Assembly (NCBI GenBank): GCA_946406115.1
Contig: OX291557.1
Location: forward strand, 14,168,501 to 14,232,500
Source: Apoda limacodes
Lineage: Eukaryota; Arthropoda; Insecta; Lepidoptera; Limacodidae
DNA: 64,000 nucleotides
Reading direction: 5' to 3'
Position numbers and translations under genes: made by a program. Position 1 is the stretch's first letter; every line of letters begins with the position of its first letter. Below, one piece after another: positions 21,792-33,721 of the stretch. Under the pieces are notes generated by a model that was given only the letters and a program-made list of their open reading frames with translations, did not search any database and was not told the origin of the DNA.

Positions 21792-22761
21792 GTAAGTATC
21801 ATAACCTCTTTAGCATGGGCGTATGAAAGGTAGGAAAGCGAGTTACCCTTCTAGATCTGCTTAATTCATATATTTTTAGCTAATTTAGGTAACACATAGA
21901 CTAACTTCGTAGAGTAAGCGTTGTGATTTTCTCCCCGTATTTCCCTAAATCGAGGTATGCCTATCTTTTTAGGGGCTTACCATCTAAGAAATTGTCACCA
22001 CGAATGTCCATAACGCTTGTCTAATATTTGTTACGTTCGTTGGAATACATAAAAAATACTTACTAATAGGCAAACCTAGAAATATATACTTTTGGAAAAT
22101 ATTCTCTGTATACATTACTGGGTTAGTTTTAAAATGTGTTGCCACAACCACCAAAGCCTGCCGCACGCCTATACAATACCATAATGACAGTCCAGTGCGA
22201 CCAACCTTAGATACCGCATCCTTGTTTGTCACCTTCAAAATATTTTAACGTAGCAATAACAGCCCTAATGCTTGACTTTTTTTTTTTATTTTACTAGATT
22301 TTAACCGGGTTAGATTTTTAGCATATTGCCACTGTAAAATTCCAGTAACTGTATATTGCCTGAAGATACGAAAAGGTTCTAAAATATATAGGTAGGTACT
22401 GGCATCCCGAAATACGGCACGATTTTGTCGCAATGTAAATTTAGCTTTATAATTTGTAGGTTGGTCGACATTTGGACCATCAAGACTAACCGCAAACGAA
22501 ATATGAGACGACAGGTAGCACTATCATTCCCTACTATCGATTACCTTACTCATCATCACAACTACCGAATCCAGTCTGGCAAAATATCTTTGTCATGTTC
22601 ACATTTTCGTTTCGCATTCATCATTAACCTGTGACTAACAAATGGGTCAGGTATCTTGGTGCCAAGTCAAAAGTCAGAACAGTTACGCGTCATACCGTGA
22701 TATTTTGTGCTACCTGTTGGATTGCATTTGGTAATTATCAATTACAAATTATTATTATTTT
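21792..22761. other. Intron of the host gene, first part
   Basis: AT-rich, no exon or bounded repeat. The intron runs to 27756 and holds the repeats listed below. Confidence 0.5.
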
Positions 22762-23000
22762 ACTAGCTTTTGCCCGCGGTTCCACCTATCCTAAATGCGG
22801 TTATCGGTGTAGAATTTCAACAGCAACTTCTCAATCATAGAAAAAAAACCGACTCACACTTGGCGTTTCCAAGTAGCCTATGTCCTTCCCCGGAACATAA
22901 ACTGTCTCAATTTATTCTAAATCAGTTCAACAGTTTAAGCTTGAAGAGGTAACAGCCAGACAGACATAGTTACCTCCGAATTTATAATATTAGTATGGAT
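22762..23000 (-). mobile_element. Helitron-like non-autonomous element
   Basis: On the - strand it runs from atccatactaatattataaa to ccgcgggcaaaagCTAGTA, the two signature ends of a very common lepidopteran Helitron family. The internal tgaactgatttagaataa and cagacagacagtt-type segments are also standard. Non-coding. Confidence 0.7.
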
Positions 23001-23454
23001 ACCACTAAAACGTCAAACAAGCCTCCTCCCACTTATAATACGTTAAAATTAAGGTTCTAAGGTGAGAGGATGAATTTGCGATGCTACAAAGTAGTCGTGT
23101 GCATCATTTCGAACAATTTCTCAAATCACAAGATTGATGCAAGTGGTACAACACAGAAAAAAGGTTTTGATATCACCTATGGGAAATTGGAATAGTATAC
23201 ACAAATACAACGTTTTCTACATTGATAAAATAAAGATGCATATTTCCCAAAGGCCTGGTTAGAACCATCGGGATTCCGCTGCCACCTCTTAAGATAATAC
23301 GACCCTTAATAATTCTCCTATGCAATTTGGTTTAACTTAACTTTAAATGATCGCAACTCAATCCTATTACTACTTTCTCATAGTATGGTGGTCATTAGAC
23401 TCCCTTGTCTTAGTGTTTTCTATGCATAAATTTGTATCCGTATTTTAGGTATAA

Positions 23455-23640
23455 GTTTTGTAACCGTTGTCTGGCACCATAGGTCTCCAGAAACTACAGT
23501 TTGGGGTTCTTCAAGAAGAAAGTGATTAGTTTTTAATGAGGCGACAATGCGCAAGTAATGCCCCTGGTTTCACAAGCGTCCATAGGCTACGGTGCGGTGC
23601 AGCAGGTCGTATACTTGTTTGCCACCTAGGTGGTATAAAA
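23455..23640 (-). repeat. Lepidopteran 'gcaaacaagct' retroposon-like repeat
   Basis: On the - strand: ggtggcaaacaag, gcctatggacgcttgtgaa, then cttcttgaagaacccc and tatggtgcc. The same order occurs at 27303, 37228, 52770 and 63655. Confidence 0.6.
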
Positions 23641-23749
23641 TAACCCGTATATATACTTAGTTATAGTATACTTAGTTTGAAACCAGGTGACCCTGTGTGA
23701 TATGTCCATGAATATTTATTAATTTGTAGACACGTTTTGAACGAATGTT

Positions 23750-24800
23750 TGGTAAACATCTTACCTTGCCCGGTAATGAGACTCCTGGGTTCCAGGTAGA
23801 TTTAGAGCCAGCTTAGGCCCGATTGCGACATACAAAAAAACGGTTTGAACGTCTGTATGATCTCAGGTCAATCCTATTAGTACTCTGATAAGGTATAGCA
23901 TAACAACGTGTCTGGTAATGACCAAAATATATTTTGTAAATACCAGACACGTTTCAAAGCTTCGGATGTTAGGTTAATATCTTTACCTTGACCTGCATTG
24001 AGAGTCCAGGGCGATAGGTAGGTTTATAAGTAGCTTGGGCCGATACGTAGCCCTTTTTCGTCATTTTTTTGTATTTTGATGTTGGGTAAAAATCTTCATC
24101 TTAACCTGCATTTAAACTCCTAGGTGACAAGTAGGCTTAGAGCCAGTTTGGTCCCGCACGCTACCGTCAGGTCCGATTGTTACATACACAGAAACGGTGC
24201 GAACATGGTACTGAACGTCTGTAGGTTTGATCTCAGCTCAAACCTATTCATACTCTCTTATGGTATTTTGGTCACTTCCAGACACGTTTCAAAGCTACGG
24301 ATGTTTTGACCTGCATTGAGACTCCTGGGCGATAGGTAGGTTCAGAAGTAGCTTGGGCCCATACGTAACCATTAAGTCTGATTGTTGTTATTTCAGTCAT
24401 TAGCAGACAAGTTTCAAAGCTACGGCTGTTATGTAAAAATCCTTACCTTGACCTGCATTGAAACTCCTGGGTGATAGGTAGGCTAAGAGCCTTCAAACTT
24501 GGGTCTTCAAACTACCGTAAGGTCCGATTGTTACATACACAAAAACTGCGAATATGGTAATGAAAGTCCGTATGATCTTAGCTCAATCCTATTCGTGCTT
24601 TCTTATGGTATTTTAGTCATTACTAGACATGTTTAAAAGCTACGGATGTTAGGTAAACATCGTCACCTTGACCTGCATTAAAACTCCTGGGCGACAGGTA
24701 GGTTTATAGGTAGCATGGGCCCATACGCAGTCATCAGATTCGATTGTTACATCCACAACAATGGTGCGAATATGGTAATGAACGTCTGGTTAGTCATCAT
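23750..24800 (+). repeat. Composite tandem repeat (about six monomers in two size classes)
   Basis: The core 'ttgacctgcattgagactcc' with ggcgataggtagg recurs near 23770, 23990, 24105, 24307, 24447 and 24668. Short and long spacings alternate, giving a higher-order unit of roughly 320-360 bases. Within it gtccgattgttacatacac and gacacgtttcaaagctacgg recur in order. Copies differ by substitutions and small deletions. It is intronic and non-coding. Confidence 0.65.
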
Positions 24801-25060
24801 CACCTGTTTCTTTCCACTGATAAGATAAAATTTCGTAGACGATGAGACACCGTTTAATCGCACCAGATTATTTATCGAGTTGGTTTTTTACTACGTTTTA
24901 AAGTACAGACATTAAGAACAATAGCAGAATTCTATCATAACGTCTTTTATTTGCTTACTTACATAACAGTCTAGCCAAACTAAATTTTCTTGCGAATTTT
25001 CCGAATTATTTTTTTGTGGCTTCGCAAAATAAACATCAAGTACATCTTTTGTTATTCTAA

Positions 25061-25475
25061 ACTAGCTGCTGCCCGCGACCTCGTCTGCATGAACGCTATA
25101 CTAAAGATCACTATATGTGTAAGTAGAATAATTAATAATTAAGAAGCAAGTCAAATATGCGTCGTTAGATAACACGTTGTTACAGAATGCGTTGAAGAAA
25201 TAAAGGTTCACTGCTCGTTCCCCGTAGGTTAGCGTGATAATATGTAGCCTATATGTTGACCCGACTTCTTAATAATATTCGTGTGAAATTTGATGTAAAT
25301 CCATGCAGTAGTTTTTGAGTTTATCCCGAACATACATACAGACAAACAGACAAAAATTCTAAAAACTATATTTTTGGCTTCGGTATCGGTTGTAGATCAC
25401 ACCCCAAGCATTCTTTTAAAAAAATATTCAATGTACAGTTTTGACTTTCCTACCATTTTATTATATGTATAGATA
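25061..25475 (-). mobile_element. Helitron-like non-autonomous element
   Basis: On the - strand it starts tatctatacatataataaaa and ends gcgggcagcagCTAGT. The internal tttacatcaaatttcacacg and tctgtttgtctgtatgtatg are typical of the family. Non-coding. Confidence 0.65.
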
Positions 25476-26806
25476 CTTATTCTATTATTAGCTATTTCCG
25501 TAGCAAATCCGGCATTGGATAAAATATTCTACAATCCCTTGACAACATGAAGTGAATTCTTATCGCAAACCGGGTTTAAAATTTTATACGTTATACGTTT
25601 TTGTGAACACCTTGCTCGTATTTAAAAGCTTAATTTGCAACAAAACGAAAAGTATAATGTGAGAAAGCAACAAGTGGAAGTTCAATCTCTAAAACCTAAG
25701 TTATTTTTTAGTACTTAGTTCATTTCTTATATATATTTGAAATATCTTGACGAGGCTGTTATTCGATACCAAACACGATGTATTTGTTTTTATACTGCGC
25801 AGATTATTATTATTATGAAAGTTATTTCCGCCATGTTGGATTCAGTATGATGTCATATAGCCTATATCACCTGGACCACGAAAATAAATTGATTGTTACC
25901 TCATTTATCAAAATCAGTTCTGTGGTTTAAGCGCTACGGTGGAATTTGTACTGTTCATATTTTTTAAATCATAACCCTTCTTTTATAAGGTTCCATAAGC
26001 TGTCAATCAGGCTAGTATAAATAAACTGTGATAGGAAAAGCGTTTAATACACCAAATCCTCATTCGTAATTCAATTCCGTTTTCGATATATATTTTGGTT
26101 AATTTTCATTAAATTTCCTTTTTGTTTGTTATTTTCCATTTAGGCATTGGTCACTAGCGATTAGTTCGTGAATTTCAATTCTATTCCCCAGTCGATGCGA
26201 AACCTGACTCAATACTTATCTTTTTATTTATAAAGTATACCTAAAACCACAGTCTGCTTGTTTCGCCTACGCTAGTGCTATCCAATCAAATATGCGTTTT
26301 TTTTCTTTTATAGCTCGGGGAGCAATAAACTTGCACCAGCAACTTACTTTATTGTGAAACTGAACTGAACTGAATTGTGTTTGTGTGTAACCAGTGTTGT
26401 GAAAAATATAGTTCAAACGCGAAAACGTAAATACCAACCATCCATACACCTACTAATGTATAGGTAGGTACCACTAATACCAATGCTAATAACAAAAATA
26501 TCACAGATCACAGACGTATCGAGAGATTTTTTTTTAATGTTTAGGTGTATCCGAACATAATTTTTTCATACAAACTTTACACCAAATATCTTTAATTATA
26601 GACATTTCACTTCGCAAAACGTGTTATTATCATAAAGCGCTATTAACCATAGTCGCAAAACGCATTACTGATCCATAAAACGCCCGTGAATTATTAATTA
26701 ATAAAGTTTTTATCGAATCAGGTAAATGTATAAAATCAATAAAAACTTTACTTATTTTATCACTGACATTTAATGATTAAATATGCTTTTTGCGACAGTG
26801 ATAAAT
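25476..26806. other. Intronic DNA with degraded repeats
   Basis: A relic near 25800-25970 (agcctatatcacctggaccac, atttatcaaaatcagttctg) resembles the inner part of Helitron-like copies. The segment 26580-26800 resembles an inverted, diverged copy of 31690-31890. No exon was seen. Confidence 0.4.
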
Positions 26807-27054
26807 CCTACTAATATTATAAATGTTTGTACGTTTGTATGTTTGTAACTCAATCACACTTTAACCACTGGACGGATCGGGATGAAATTTGGCACACATA
26901 TAGGTTAGGTCCTGTTATAGGACATAGGTTACTTTTTATAGTTTCTGCGGGATATAAACGAACTATAGCTACAGCAAACTTCATTAGTATAATTAAAGAG
27001 TTTCACGCCGATAACCGAATTTAGGGTGGCTGGAGCCGCTGGCAAAATCTAGTA
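26807..27054 (+). mobile_element. Helitron-like non-autonomous element
   Basis: Starts tcctactaatattataaatg and ends ggagccgctggcaaaatCTAGTAG. Contains ccactggacggatcgggatg and ttcacgccgataaccgaatt. Same family as the other CTAGT-ended copies, on the opposite strand to most of them. Confidence 0.7.
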
Positions 27055-27299
27055 GCAAAATGATGATAAAAATGCATTTTAAGCAACAAAATATTTTTAT
27101 ATGCATGAATATTTTGTGCACCGAAAATCTGATTCGGATTCACCTTGACGGAATGCTAATCGCACAAAAACTACTAAACAAATCATCGCTACAGCTAAAA
27201 AAATCCATTACATTTAAGAATAGTCATGAAGTTATCTAACTTAAACTTATTTATTCAAATAAACTTCATTCGGTGCAGAATAATGTATGAAGATGTATT

Positions 27300-27302
<3 letters not shown>

Positions 27303-27331
<29 letters not shown>

Positions 27332-27430
27332 AATAAAACTAAGGTGGCAAACAAGCTGGCGGTCCGCCTGATGATAAGCGGTCACCGCAGCCTATGGACG
27401 CTCGCAACACCTGGGGACAAATTCTCATTT
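27303..27430 (+). repeat. Lepidopteran 'gcaaacaagct' retroposon-like repeat
   Basis: A run of about 25 T leads into ggtggcaaacaagctggcgg, gataagcggtcaccgcagcc and tatggacgctcgcaacacc. 3'-truncated relative to the copy at 37228-37455. Confidence 0.65.
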
Positions 27431-27756
27431 GGAGTCAATGATCTAAGTGTTTATAAAACATTAAAACCGGTGGACTTTAAACTTATCATACTACTTTAAA
27501 AAAGGAGGGTAATGGGCATAATGCGTGTGTATATCCGGATGTTATCACGTAGAGGCAGTAGATGTAAAGACCGACGCAAATGCCATTTGGTCGAATAGTG
27601 GCGAGCTATCTCAAGATATAAAACACGCAAGCCATTTAAAAATCGTTTGTATTTTAAGTACTTTAAGTAGTGTAAGTGTACCTTACACAAACTCCTTCAA
27701 TTTGCTAATTTTAATTTACAATAGTGGCTAGTTTAACAGATATCGTAACGTTTCAG
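27431..27756. other. End of the intron before coding exon 2
   Basis: Non-coding, ending with the splice acceptor taacgtttcag at 27756. Confidence 0.5.
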
Positions 27757-27937
27757 GGAATGGGACAATCCACAGACGCTGCAGGCAATGGTGGGGCGCA
27801 TCCAGGAAATCGTGGAGCAAGAAAAGTTGGCGCGGTCGGCGGCCGCGGCAGAGCGGCTTGGACTGCCGCCCAGTATACAGCTGCCAGATGGCGAGTACGG
27901 CCAGGACGCGCATCTACAGCTGCGAGTCTCGTATCAG
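27757..27937 (+). CDS. Host gene coding exon 2 (residues 34-94)
   Basis: 181 bases between acceptor cgtttcag and donor GTCCGT. The first base completes the codon split after 21791; the reading then gives EWDNPQTLQAMVGRIQEIVE, a predicted amphipathic helix that continues through a run of alanines (ARSAAAAERLG), then PPSIQLPDGEYGQD and HLQLRVSYQ. The exon ends on a whole codon, matching the phase-0 acceptor at 30211. GC content is high and stop codons are absent only in this frame. The helix could be a short protein-interaction segment; the family is not recognised. Confidence 0.75.
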
Positions 27938-28549
27938 GTCCGTCGTCATCAATATCACGTATACCTATATCACACTCTAGACACATTATACAAAAATCTC
28001 GTTATCCGTGGCTATGTTTTACAACATTCACAGTCAGCTAGTAGAGTAGACAAGAGAACGGCAGAGAATAGCCACTCTGACAAAGTCTCTCGACCTTATC
28101 AAACTACAATTACATTATGAAGTGATAATCACCACAAAAAGTCACCTGAAAATATTGAATTAGCTTATCATTGTTTACCTGAGAAATTCTAAACACGCCG
28201 ATTACTGTAGTACTGCTTCCACTACGCACAGTGTTCCAATCTTGTAAGTAGCATACGTACATATTTGAGGCACTATGATAAGGCCCCATATACTGCACAC
28301 TAGCGTCGCCACTAGATATTATATATTTCTTTTCGTACAAAGGTAATTTAAAAAAGTGGATCAATGAAAAATACTAACTTATCAATTTACTACTTCTAGA
28401 ATGTTTTGTATTGTTTTTAGAATACGTCTGTGAGTTTTATTTCGTATTTTGGCTAAAAGTGACCGCCTTTAGACAATACCCGAATTAAAACTCACTTAGA
28501 AAGTAATTTCAGGATGACAAATGTTTGAGATGGTGCTTTTAAGCCTAGA

Positions 28550-29110
28550 ATGCTTACAGAGTTGCTTGAGGTTGTCTTATCAAGCCTTGTTTGAAGTTAT
28601 CCTATCAAACCTAGAATGCAGACCAAGTTATTTAAGATGGTCTTCTTGAACCTACCATGCTGTCAAAGCTGTTTGATGTTGTCCTCTCCAGCCTAGAAAT
28701 TTAAACAAAGTTATTTTAAATTGTCTTTTGAACCTACCATGCTGTCAAAGTAGTTTGAGGTTGTCCTCGCCATTGCAGCCTAGAATGCAGAGCAAGTTAT
28801 TTGAGATTGTCTCCTCGAGCCTACCATGCTGCCAAAGTGTTTGAGGTTGTCCTGTCCGGCCTAGAAAACAGACCAAGTTATTTGAGATTGTCCCCTTGAG
28901 CCTACCGTGCTGCCAAAGTGTTTGAGGTTGTCCTGGCCGGCCTAGAAAGCAGACCAAGTTATTTTAGATTGTCTCCTTGAGCCTACCGTGCTGCCAAAGT
29001 GTTTGAGGTTGTCCTGGCCGGTCTAGAATGCAGACCAAGTTATTTGAGATTATTGTACTCTCAAATCTAGAATGGTGTCAAAACTATTTGAGGTTGTACT
29101 CTCAAATCTA
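28550..29110. repeat. 81-bp minisatellite, about seven copies
   Basis: The unit 'cctaccatgctgccaaagtg ... ttgaggttgtcctg ... cagaccaagttatttgagattgtctcc' recurs with cctacc(a/g)tgctg at 28651, 28733, 28820, 28901 and 28982, spacings of 82, 87, 81 and 81. The middle copies are most alike and the ends are more diverged, as expected of an array growing from its centre. 81 is 27 codons, so a 70-codon repeated frame appears on the - strand; I regard it as a by-product. The array lies inside the host gene's last intron. Confidence 0.85.
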
Positions 29111-29369
29111 AAATGTAGACAAACCTATTTGGAAGTTTACTCCATGAAGGTAATACTGCTATTCAACAGTTAAAATAAATGAAATCGAATCTGATTCAAT
29201 AGGGTTCATTGACATTTTTTTTTTTCAATTTAAAAGCTGTTGCCCCCTGTTATAGCTACCATTGGCAAAATATAATTCTTTCTAGTTCAATCCTGAATCA
29301 CTAAGTATAGTTCTTTAGTTCGAATATTATTTCAGAGCCTATTATTCCAGCTCTTTTCATTTATTTCAC

Positions 29370-29492
29370 TACTAGACTTTGCCAGCGGCTCCGCCCGCCC
29401 TAAATTCGGTTATCGGCGAGGAACTTCTTAATTAGGTGTAAAAGTAAAACATCTATTCAAACAAACTCTCATATTTATAATATTTGTAGGAT
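29370..29492 (-). mobile_element. Helitron-like fragment
   Basis: ACTAGactttgccagcggct on the left is the inverted CTAGT end; ggttatcggcgaggaact follows; the right side ends ctcatatttataatatttgt. About half the usual length. Confidence 0.55.
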
Positions 29493-29559
29493 TTAACTAT
29501 AGTCTTAACGGTGAAATATGACTTGTGGGCTATTTAAGTCCAGATACATAGGATGAGAT

Positions 29560-29725
29560 GAGAAACAGTGTTGAAGTGATGGACTCACCATCTGTCATGC
29601 TGACACTTTAGTTCTTTTGTTTTTAAAAACCAATTTTGGGGATAGCCTCCCACAAAATTATGATGTGGGGCTCAGCTCAGCTACGGGGGTTTGGAAATAA
29701 AACCGTGAAGTTAGACGTACACACA
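29560..29725 (+). repeat. Divergent dispersed repeat (partner at 15600-15780)
   Basis: Same motif order as the partner; see that entry. Identity is low but collinear. Confidence 0.4.
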
Positions 29726-30211
29726 TTGATAAAATTATCGCCTGATCAACTTCGGCAACTAACTCGCGCGTGCAGTTAATCATCAAAATTCCATGGTTAA
29801 ACAAGGAACCGTTATAGTACAGCCACGTCCGTTCTTCTGTTTGTCACAGTTATTTCATTGAATATTAAGGTTTTTGATTTTCTGACCGGTGCACACGAAC
29901 CGTTTTTATTAGCATGGAACTTAACGCTTATATACTACAAGGCTCTGTGCTGAGTCCAACACAATTTCTATTGCATATTGATGATAAGACGACTTAGTTT
30001 GCCATGCGGATGACATCCTTCGTTCTTTTGCGGAAGAATGTTGCTTAAGTTAAGAATTCGAAAGAATAAAAGAATTTACTGAAAAAAGCAGTTAGGGATA
30101 CGTAGTAAATTGCTTATGTATTATTATATAGTGTTATTGGTGTCAAAATCTTGTAGGTTCTTAAAGACTGTTATCGGTATAACAATATATGAAATATTTG
30201 GTATGTTACAG

Positions 30212-30484
30212 CAAGCTGAGCTGACGAGGAGTTTGCAGCCTCCACCGAACAAGTGCGTGAGCGACGTGCCAGAGTGGGCGGGTGCGGGCGGCGAGCGGGC
30301 GGCGCGCGGCACGGCGGCGGGCGCTGGTAAGAAGGACGGACTTCTACAGAAGGCGACCCGCTGGTGGGTCCGCATGGGCGCGCGACCGCCGCCACCGTTT
30401 CTGGCCGCACCGCCGCCGCCGCCATGCGTGATGGTTCCGCGCCGGTCGCCGCCGACGCCGCCACCGCCGGCGCCCGACGCGTGA
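30212..30484 (+). CDS. Host gene terminal coding exon (residues 95-184)
   Basis: The acceptor gtatgttacag precedes CAA at 30212 in phase 0, continuing the frame from 27937. It encodes QAELTRSLQPPPNKCVSDVP, then a Gly/Ala/Arg-rich stretch, a basic Trp-containing segment (KATRWWVRMG) and a proline-rich tail (RPPPPFLAAPPPPPC, SPPTPPPPAPDA) to TGA at 30482. The three exons total 555 bases, hence 184 residues. The composition suggests a largely disordered, basic protein; poly-proline runs often bind SH3, WW or EVH1 domains, but that is only inference. GC content reaches that of the first exon, far above the introns. The family is not recognised. Confidence 0.72.
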   Translation, partial: QAELTRSLQPPPNKCVSDVPEWAGAGGERAARGTAAGAGKKDGLLQKATRWWVRMGARPPPPFLAAPPPPPCVMVPRRSPPTPPPPAPDA

Positions 30485-30860
30485 CCCGCCCGTGCGCCGC
30501 CACCCCTCTACCATATCACGCTTACATTCCATTATCGGGACGGTCTCCGAAGCGCCTGCGCCTCCCGGACAATTATATTTATTTATTAGTGCCGTGCCCC
30601 GCAAACAGTACGAGAACAGTAACAGAGAACGAGAACAGTACAGTGCAGTGTGTGAGGTGTGAGGTGAAGTGCATCGCGACCACCACTAGTCTTATCGGTT
30701 TAGATGTATATTGTTTCTATTGAGGATTCTGACGATTCGCCGCTGACTTGTATTGTATGGTGTGTATGGATCCGCGTAGTGTGTGCGTCCTTGTTCCCCG
30801 CACTGTCTTTGAGATTCGCTAAAAAACTAAGACTGAATAAAAAATATAGACAAAGAAAAA
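30485..30860 (+). other. 3' untranslated region of the host gene
   Basis: Follows the TGA at 30482-30484. GC content falls steadily, and the hexamer AATAAA at 30836-30841 offers a polyadenylation signal. Later AATAAA-like sites (for example near 32740) mean a longer form is possible. Confidence 0.5.
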
Positions 30861-33720
30861 AAGATATATAACACTATGAAGTCTACGTTGAACTATGTTG
30901 TCTTAGATAAAATTAATCAAATAGAAACAATTGAATATATAATATTTAATGAATCTTTCGATTGTAACTTTGATGATAATGTATATTATGAAAAAGGTCA
31001 GTCAATAGTTAGCTAAGTATCATAAAATGTACAGATTCATGTTAAGTAACCTATTTTAAAATATAACTTCTATCCAGATGATGTCAGACCTGTGTTTAAA
31101 CAACTTTTATATTTATTTATTATAACGGTGTATTAAAATGCATATCACTATAGTTATCCCAAGAAATAATGTAGTTTAATCGCTGTGTTACTGTAAATAT
31201 TGTCTTATTTAAAACTAGAATAATAATGGCCGACTGCTGTAATTCGAGGTCGTATCGAATGAATGTTTGCTACATTCCATATTTATGTTGAAATATTCTA
31301 AATGTTATTGTACATGCTACGTCTTTCCTTTTGAGGATTTTGCGCAATGTAACTAAGCCAAATACAATTTATTAGTACTTATAAACCTAATCGTTGCAAT
31401 TTTACTGAGTACACAATTATTTTTTTACACTTGTAATAAGTTTTTATTGGCTTTTAGCTCTTGTTATACATAACTTATATATACTTACATATATATATAT
31501 CTTTAAAGGCCTCTTTTTTGAACATTTTAAGATTTTTTATTGCATGTATGTATTAATTTCACTGGTTGTGTTGTACAAAGTACTCAGCCTTTTTCGTTTT
31601 ATAATTATTGAAACTATTTAAGGTGAAAACAAATAAGATTTTTACCATACAACTTTTTGGTGGTTGTGAATATCTATAACCAAAAACATTTTGCTGCTAA
31701 AATACGTAATTATCATAGTTATCACAGTCGCATAAACCATTTTCATTTATTAAAAGCCAGTGAATTATGAAATTACTAGATTTTTTGTTGATGTAATATT
31801 ACACCGGCATTTTATGGTTGAATATGCGTCATGCGACTATGGTTAATGTATATGTGTGATAATAACACGTTTTTAGTAGTGAAATGATTTATTGTAATGC
31901 AGTCTGCATGAAAAGATGCTGGTTGGATTCACCTTCATGAAATATATTAAAGATAAACCATAATATTGGTAATCAGGTTGACTGTTTGTTTGACGCACAT
32001 AACAAGTGCTTTAAATACAAGTGGTGAGTTAGTGTGGAGATTATAAATAATTAGAGGTTTTATTCTGAGTTCTGTAGACAATAGTTGCTTGTTATGATTC
32101 TTAGGTAAAAAAGATTTGATTACTTTAATGAATCATATTTACTTTATAAAATATGTTAAAGTTGAAAAGTCGCTTAAAATTTGTAAGAATATTAATTTTT
32201 AGACAAATTAGGCCATGAAAAGGGCCGGATCAAGTAAGGACAAGGTGAAGCCCTGTAGTAAATTATGCATGCTTGCTGTTGTTTAGAAAAACTTTTACTC
32301 TTCTAGACAACTTTCTAAAATTTTTTTATAAAATGTTATATAGTGATAATTGAAAAAAAAAATTAACTTGTGTGAAAACATTTTATTAGTTCAACTTCTA
32401 TTGTCTAATTAAACTCTGAATATAACTGATTTGTGAGATGCTATATGTCAATAGAAATCTCATTAGAAAATATATGATAGTATTTATAAAAAAAATTAGA
32501 TATTTATTATTTACTTATAATAAAATTTATCCTATTATTATTAAATAAGATTGCTTGAGACTATAGTGAGTACAGTTTGCGCGCTTTTTCTATTGCAATA
32601 TATTGTATGAAATTTTAAACCCAGCTTTACATGTTTGGATGATAAATTGCCTGTACTCCTGCCCATATGGTGCTAAAGACTTTAGATATAATAATATAGT
32701 AGGCTCAATATCTCGCTTATGGAGTACAGACAGCAATAAAAATTAATATATTTAAAAAAAATACATATTACTTTTAAAAATAGTGCAAATCTCAATCTCT
32801 TTCTTTCACTTGCTGGTACATAGAGGATGGCCTACAATATACTTTGACAGTTAAATTATAGTTGTTAGCCAAATATTCGATTAAAAGTCTGAGACTTTTT
32901 AAAAACGGCTGATAAATAATAAAAATAAGTTAACTTTATTGTGACATTAAAACTATAACTTGTCAGTCAAAAAAGAGAAGAAAGTGCTATAGCAATTCAA
33001 CTTAGGGCTACTAGAATTCCGCTGATAACTGCAGAAAAAACCTTGCATAACGATAATTCTAAAAATAATATAGTTATGTGACAAAGAGAGGAAAGCTACA
33101 CAGTTAAAAAAAAATTAAAGAAGAAACACAATAATCAATATTACAAAAAATAATTATCGTGTCAGTTATAATAAAATCTCTATCCAGACAATCCTAAAAG
33201 TTAAATAAAAATCGAAAAAAACCAAACAAAAGCAAACAACACTTTTTCAAAATCGCAAAAATCTTAACTGTATGAAAGTACATAAAACAAAACAACAAAA
33301 TTAGTGCAATCTAGCATTAAATTAACGTAAATATTAAAAAATATATAAAATACAGCTCCTTTTGACCAAATCATCATATTCTTAAATCCAAATCTAGTGA
33401 GAAGACGTTAATGTCATGTGCCATTTTTGCCATGCTAGGAATTATTAATATTTATTGACATTATATTGTAGATTTCTCTTTACTACTTCAAAATATCCCC
33501 AATGCTTAGTGGTAAATATTTGTAACATAAATAAAAAACTATATATACTTCTATCCACTATATTATATATTTGAAATAATTCAACAATACTGTATGTTGT
33601 TTTGGACTGTCCTTGTAGATGATTTAAGGGTTTCCGTTGCCAAATGGTGAGAAAATAATCCTTATAGTTTCGACATATCCCATCGTCTGTATGTCACAGC
33701 CTTATAATTCTTTCCATCAA
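30842..33720. other. AT-rich intergenic DNA
   Basis: No gene was seen. 31690-31890 contains 'atagttatcacagtcgcata' and 'catgcgactatggttaat', imperfect inverted ends of a probable MITE; a diverged copy lies at 26580-26800. The rest is A/T-rich and may include extended 3' untranslated sequence. Confidence 0.4.
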
Positions 33721-33721
33721 T

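Larger units (their letters stand above)
27938..30211. other. Intron between coding exons 2 and 3
   Basis: Begins GTCCGT and ends gtatgttacag. It contains the 81-bp minisatellite, a Helitron-like fragment and a dispersed repeat relic, listed separately. Confidence 0.6.

Noticed and set aside
28745..28957. Repeat-protein-like frame (FLGRPGQPQTLWQHGRL units)
   Set aside because: Produced by the 81-bp minisatellite, whose period is a multiple of three.
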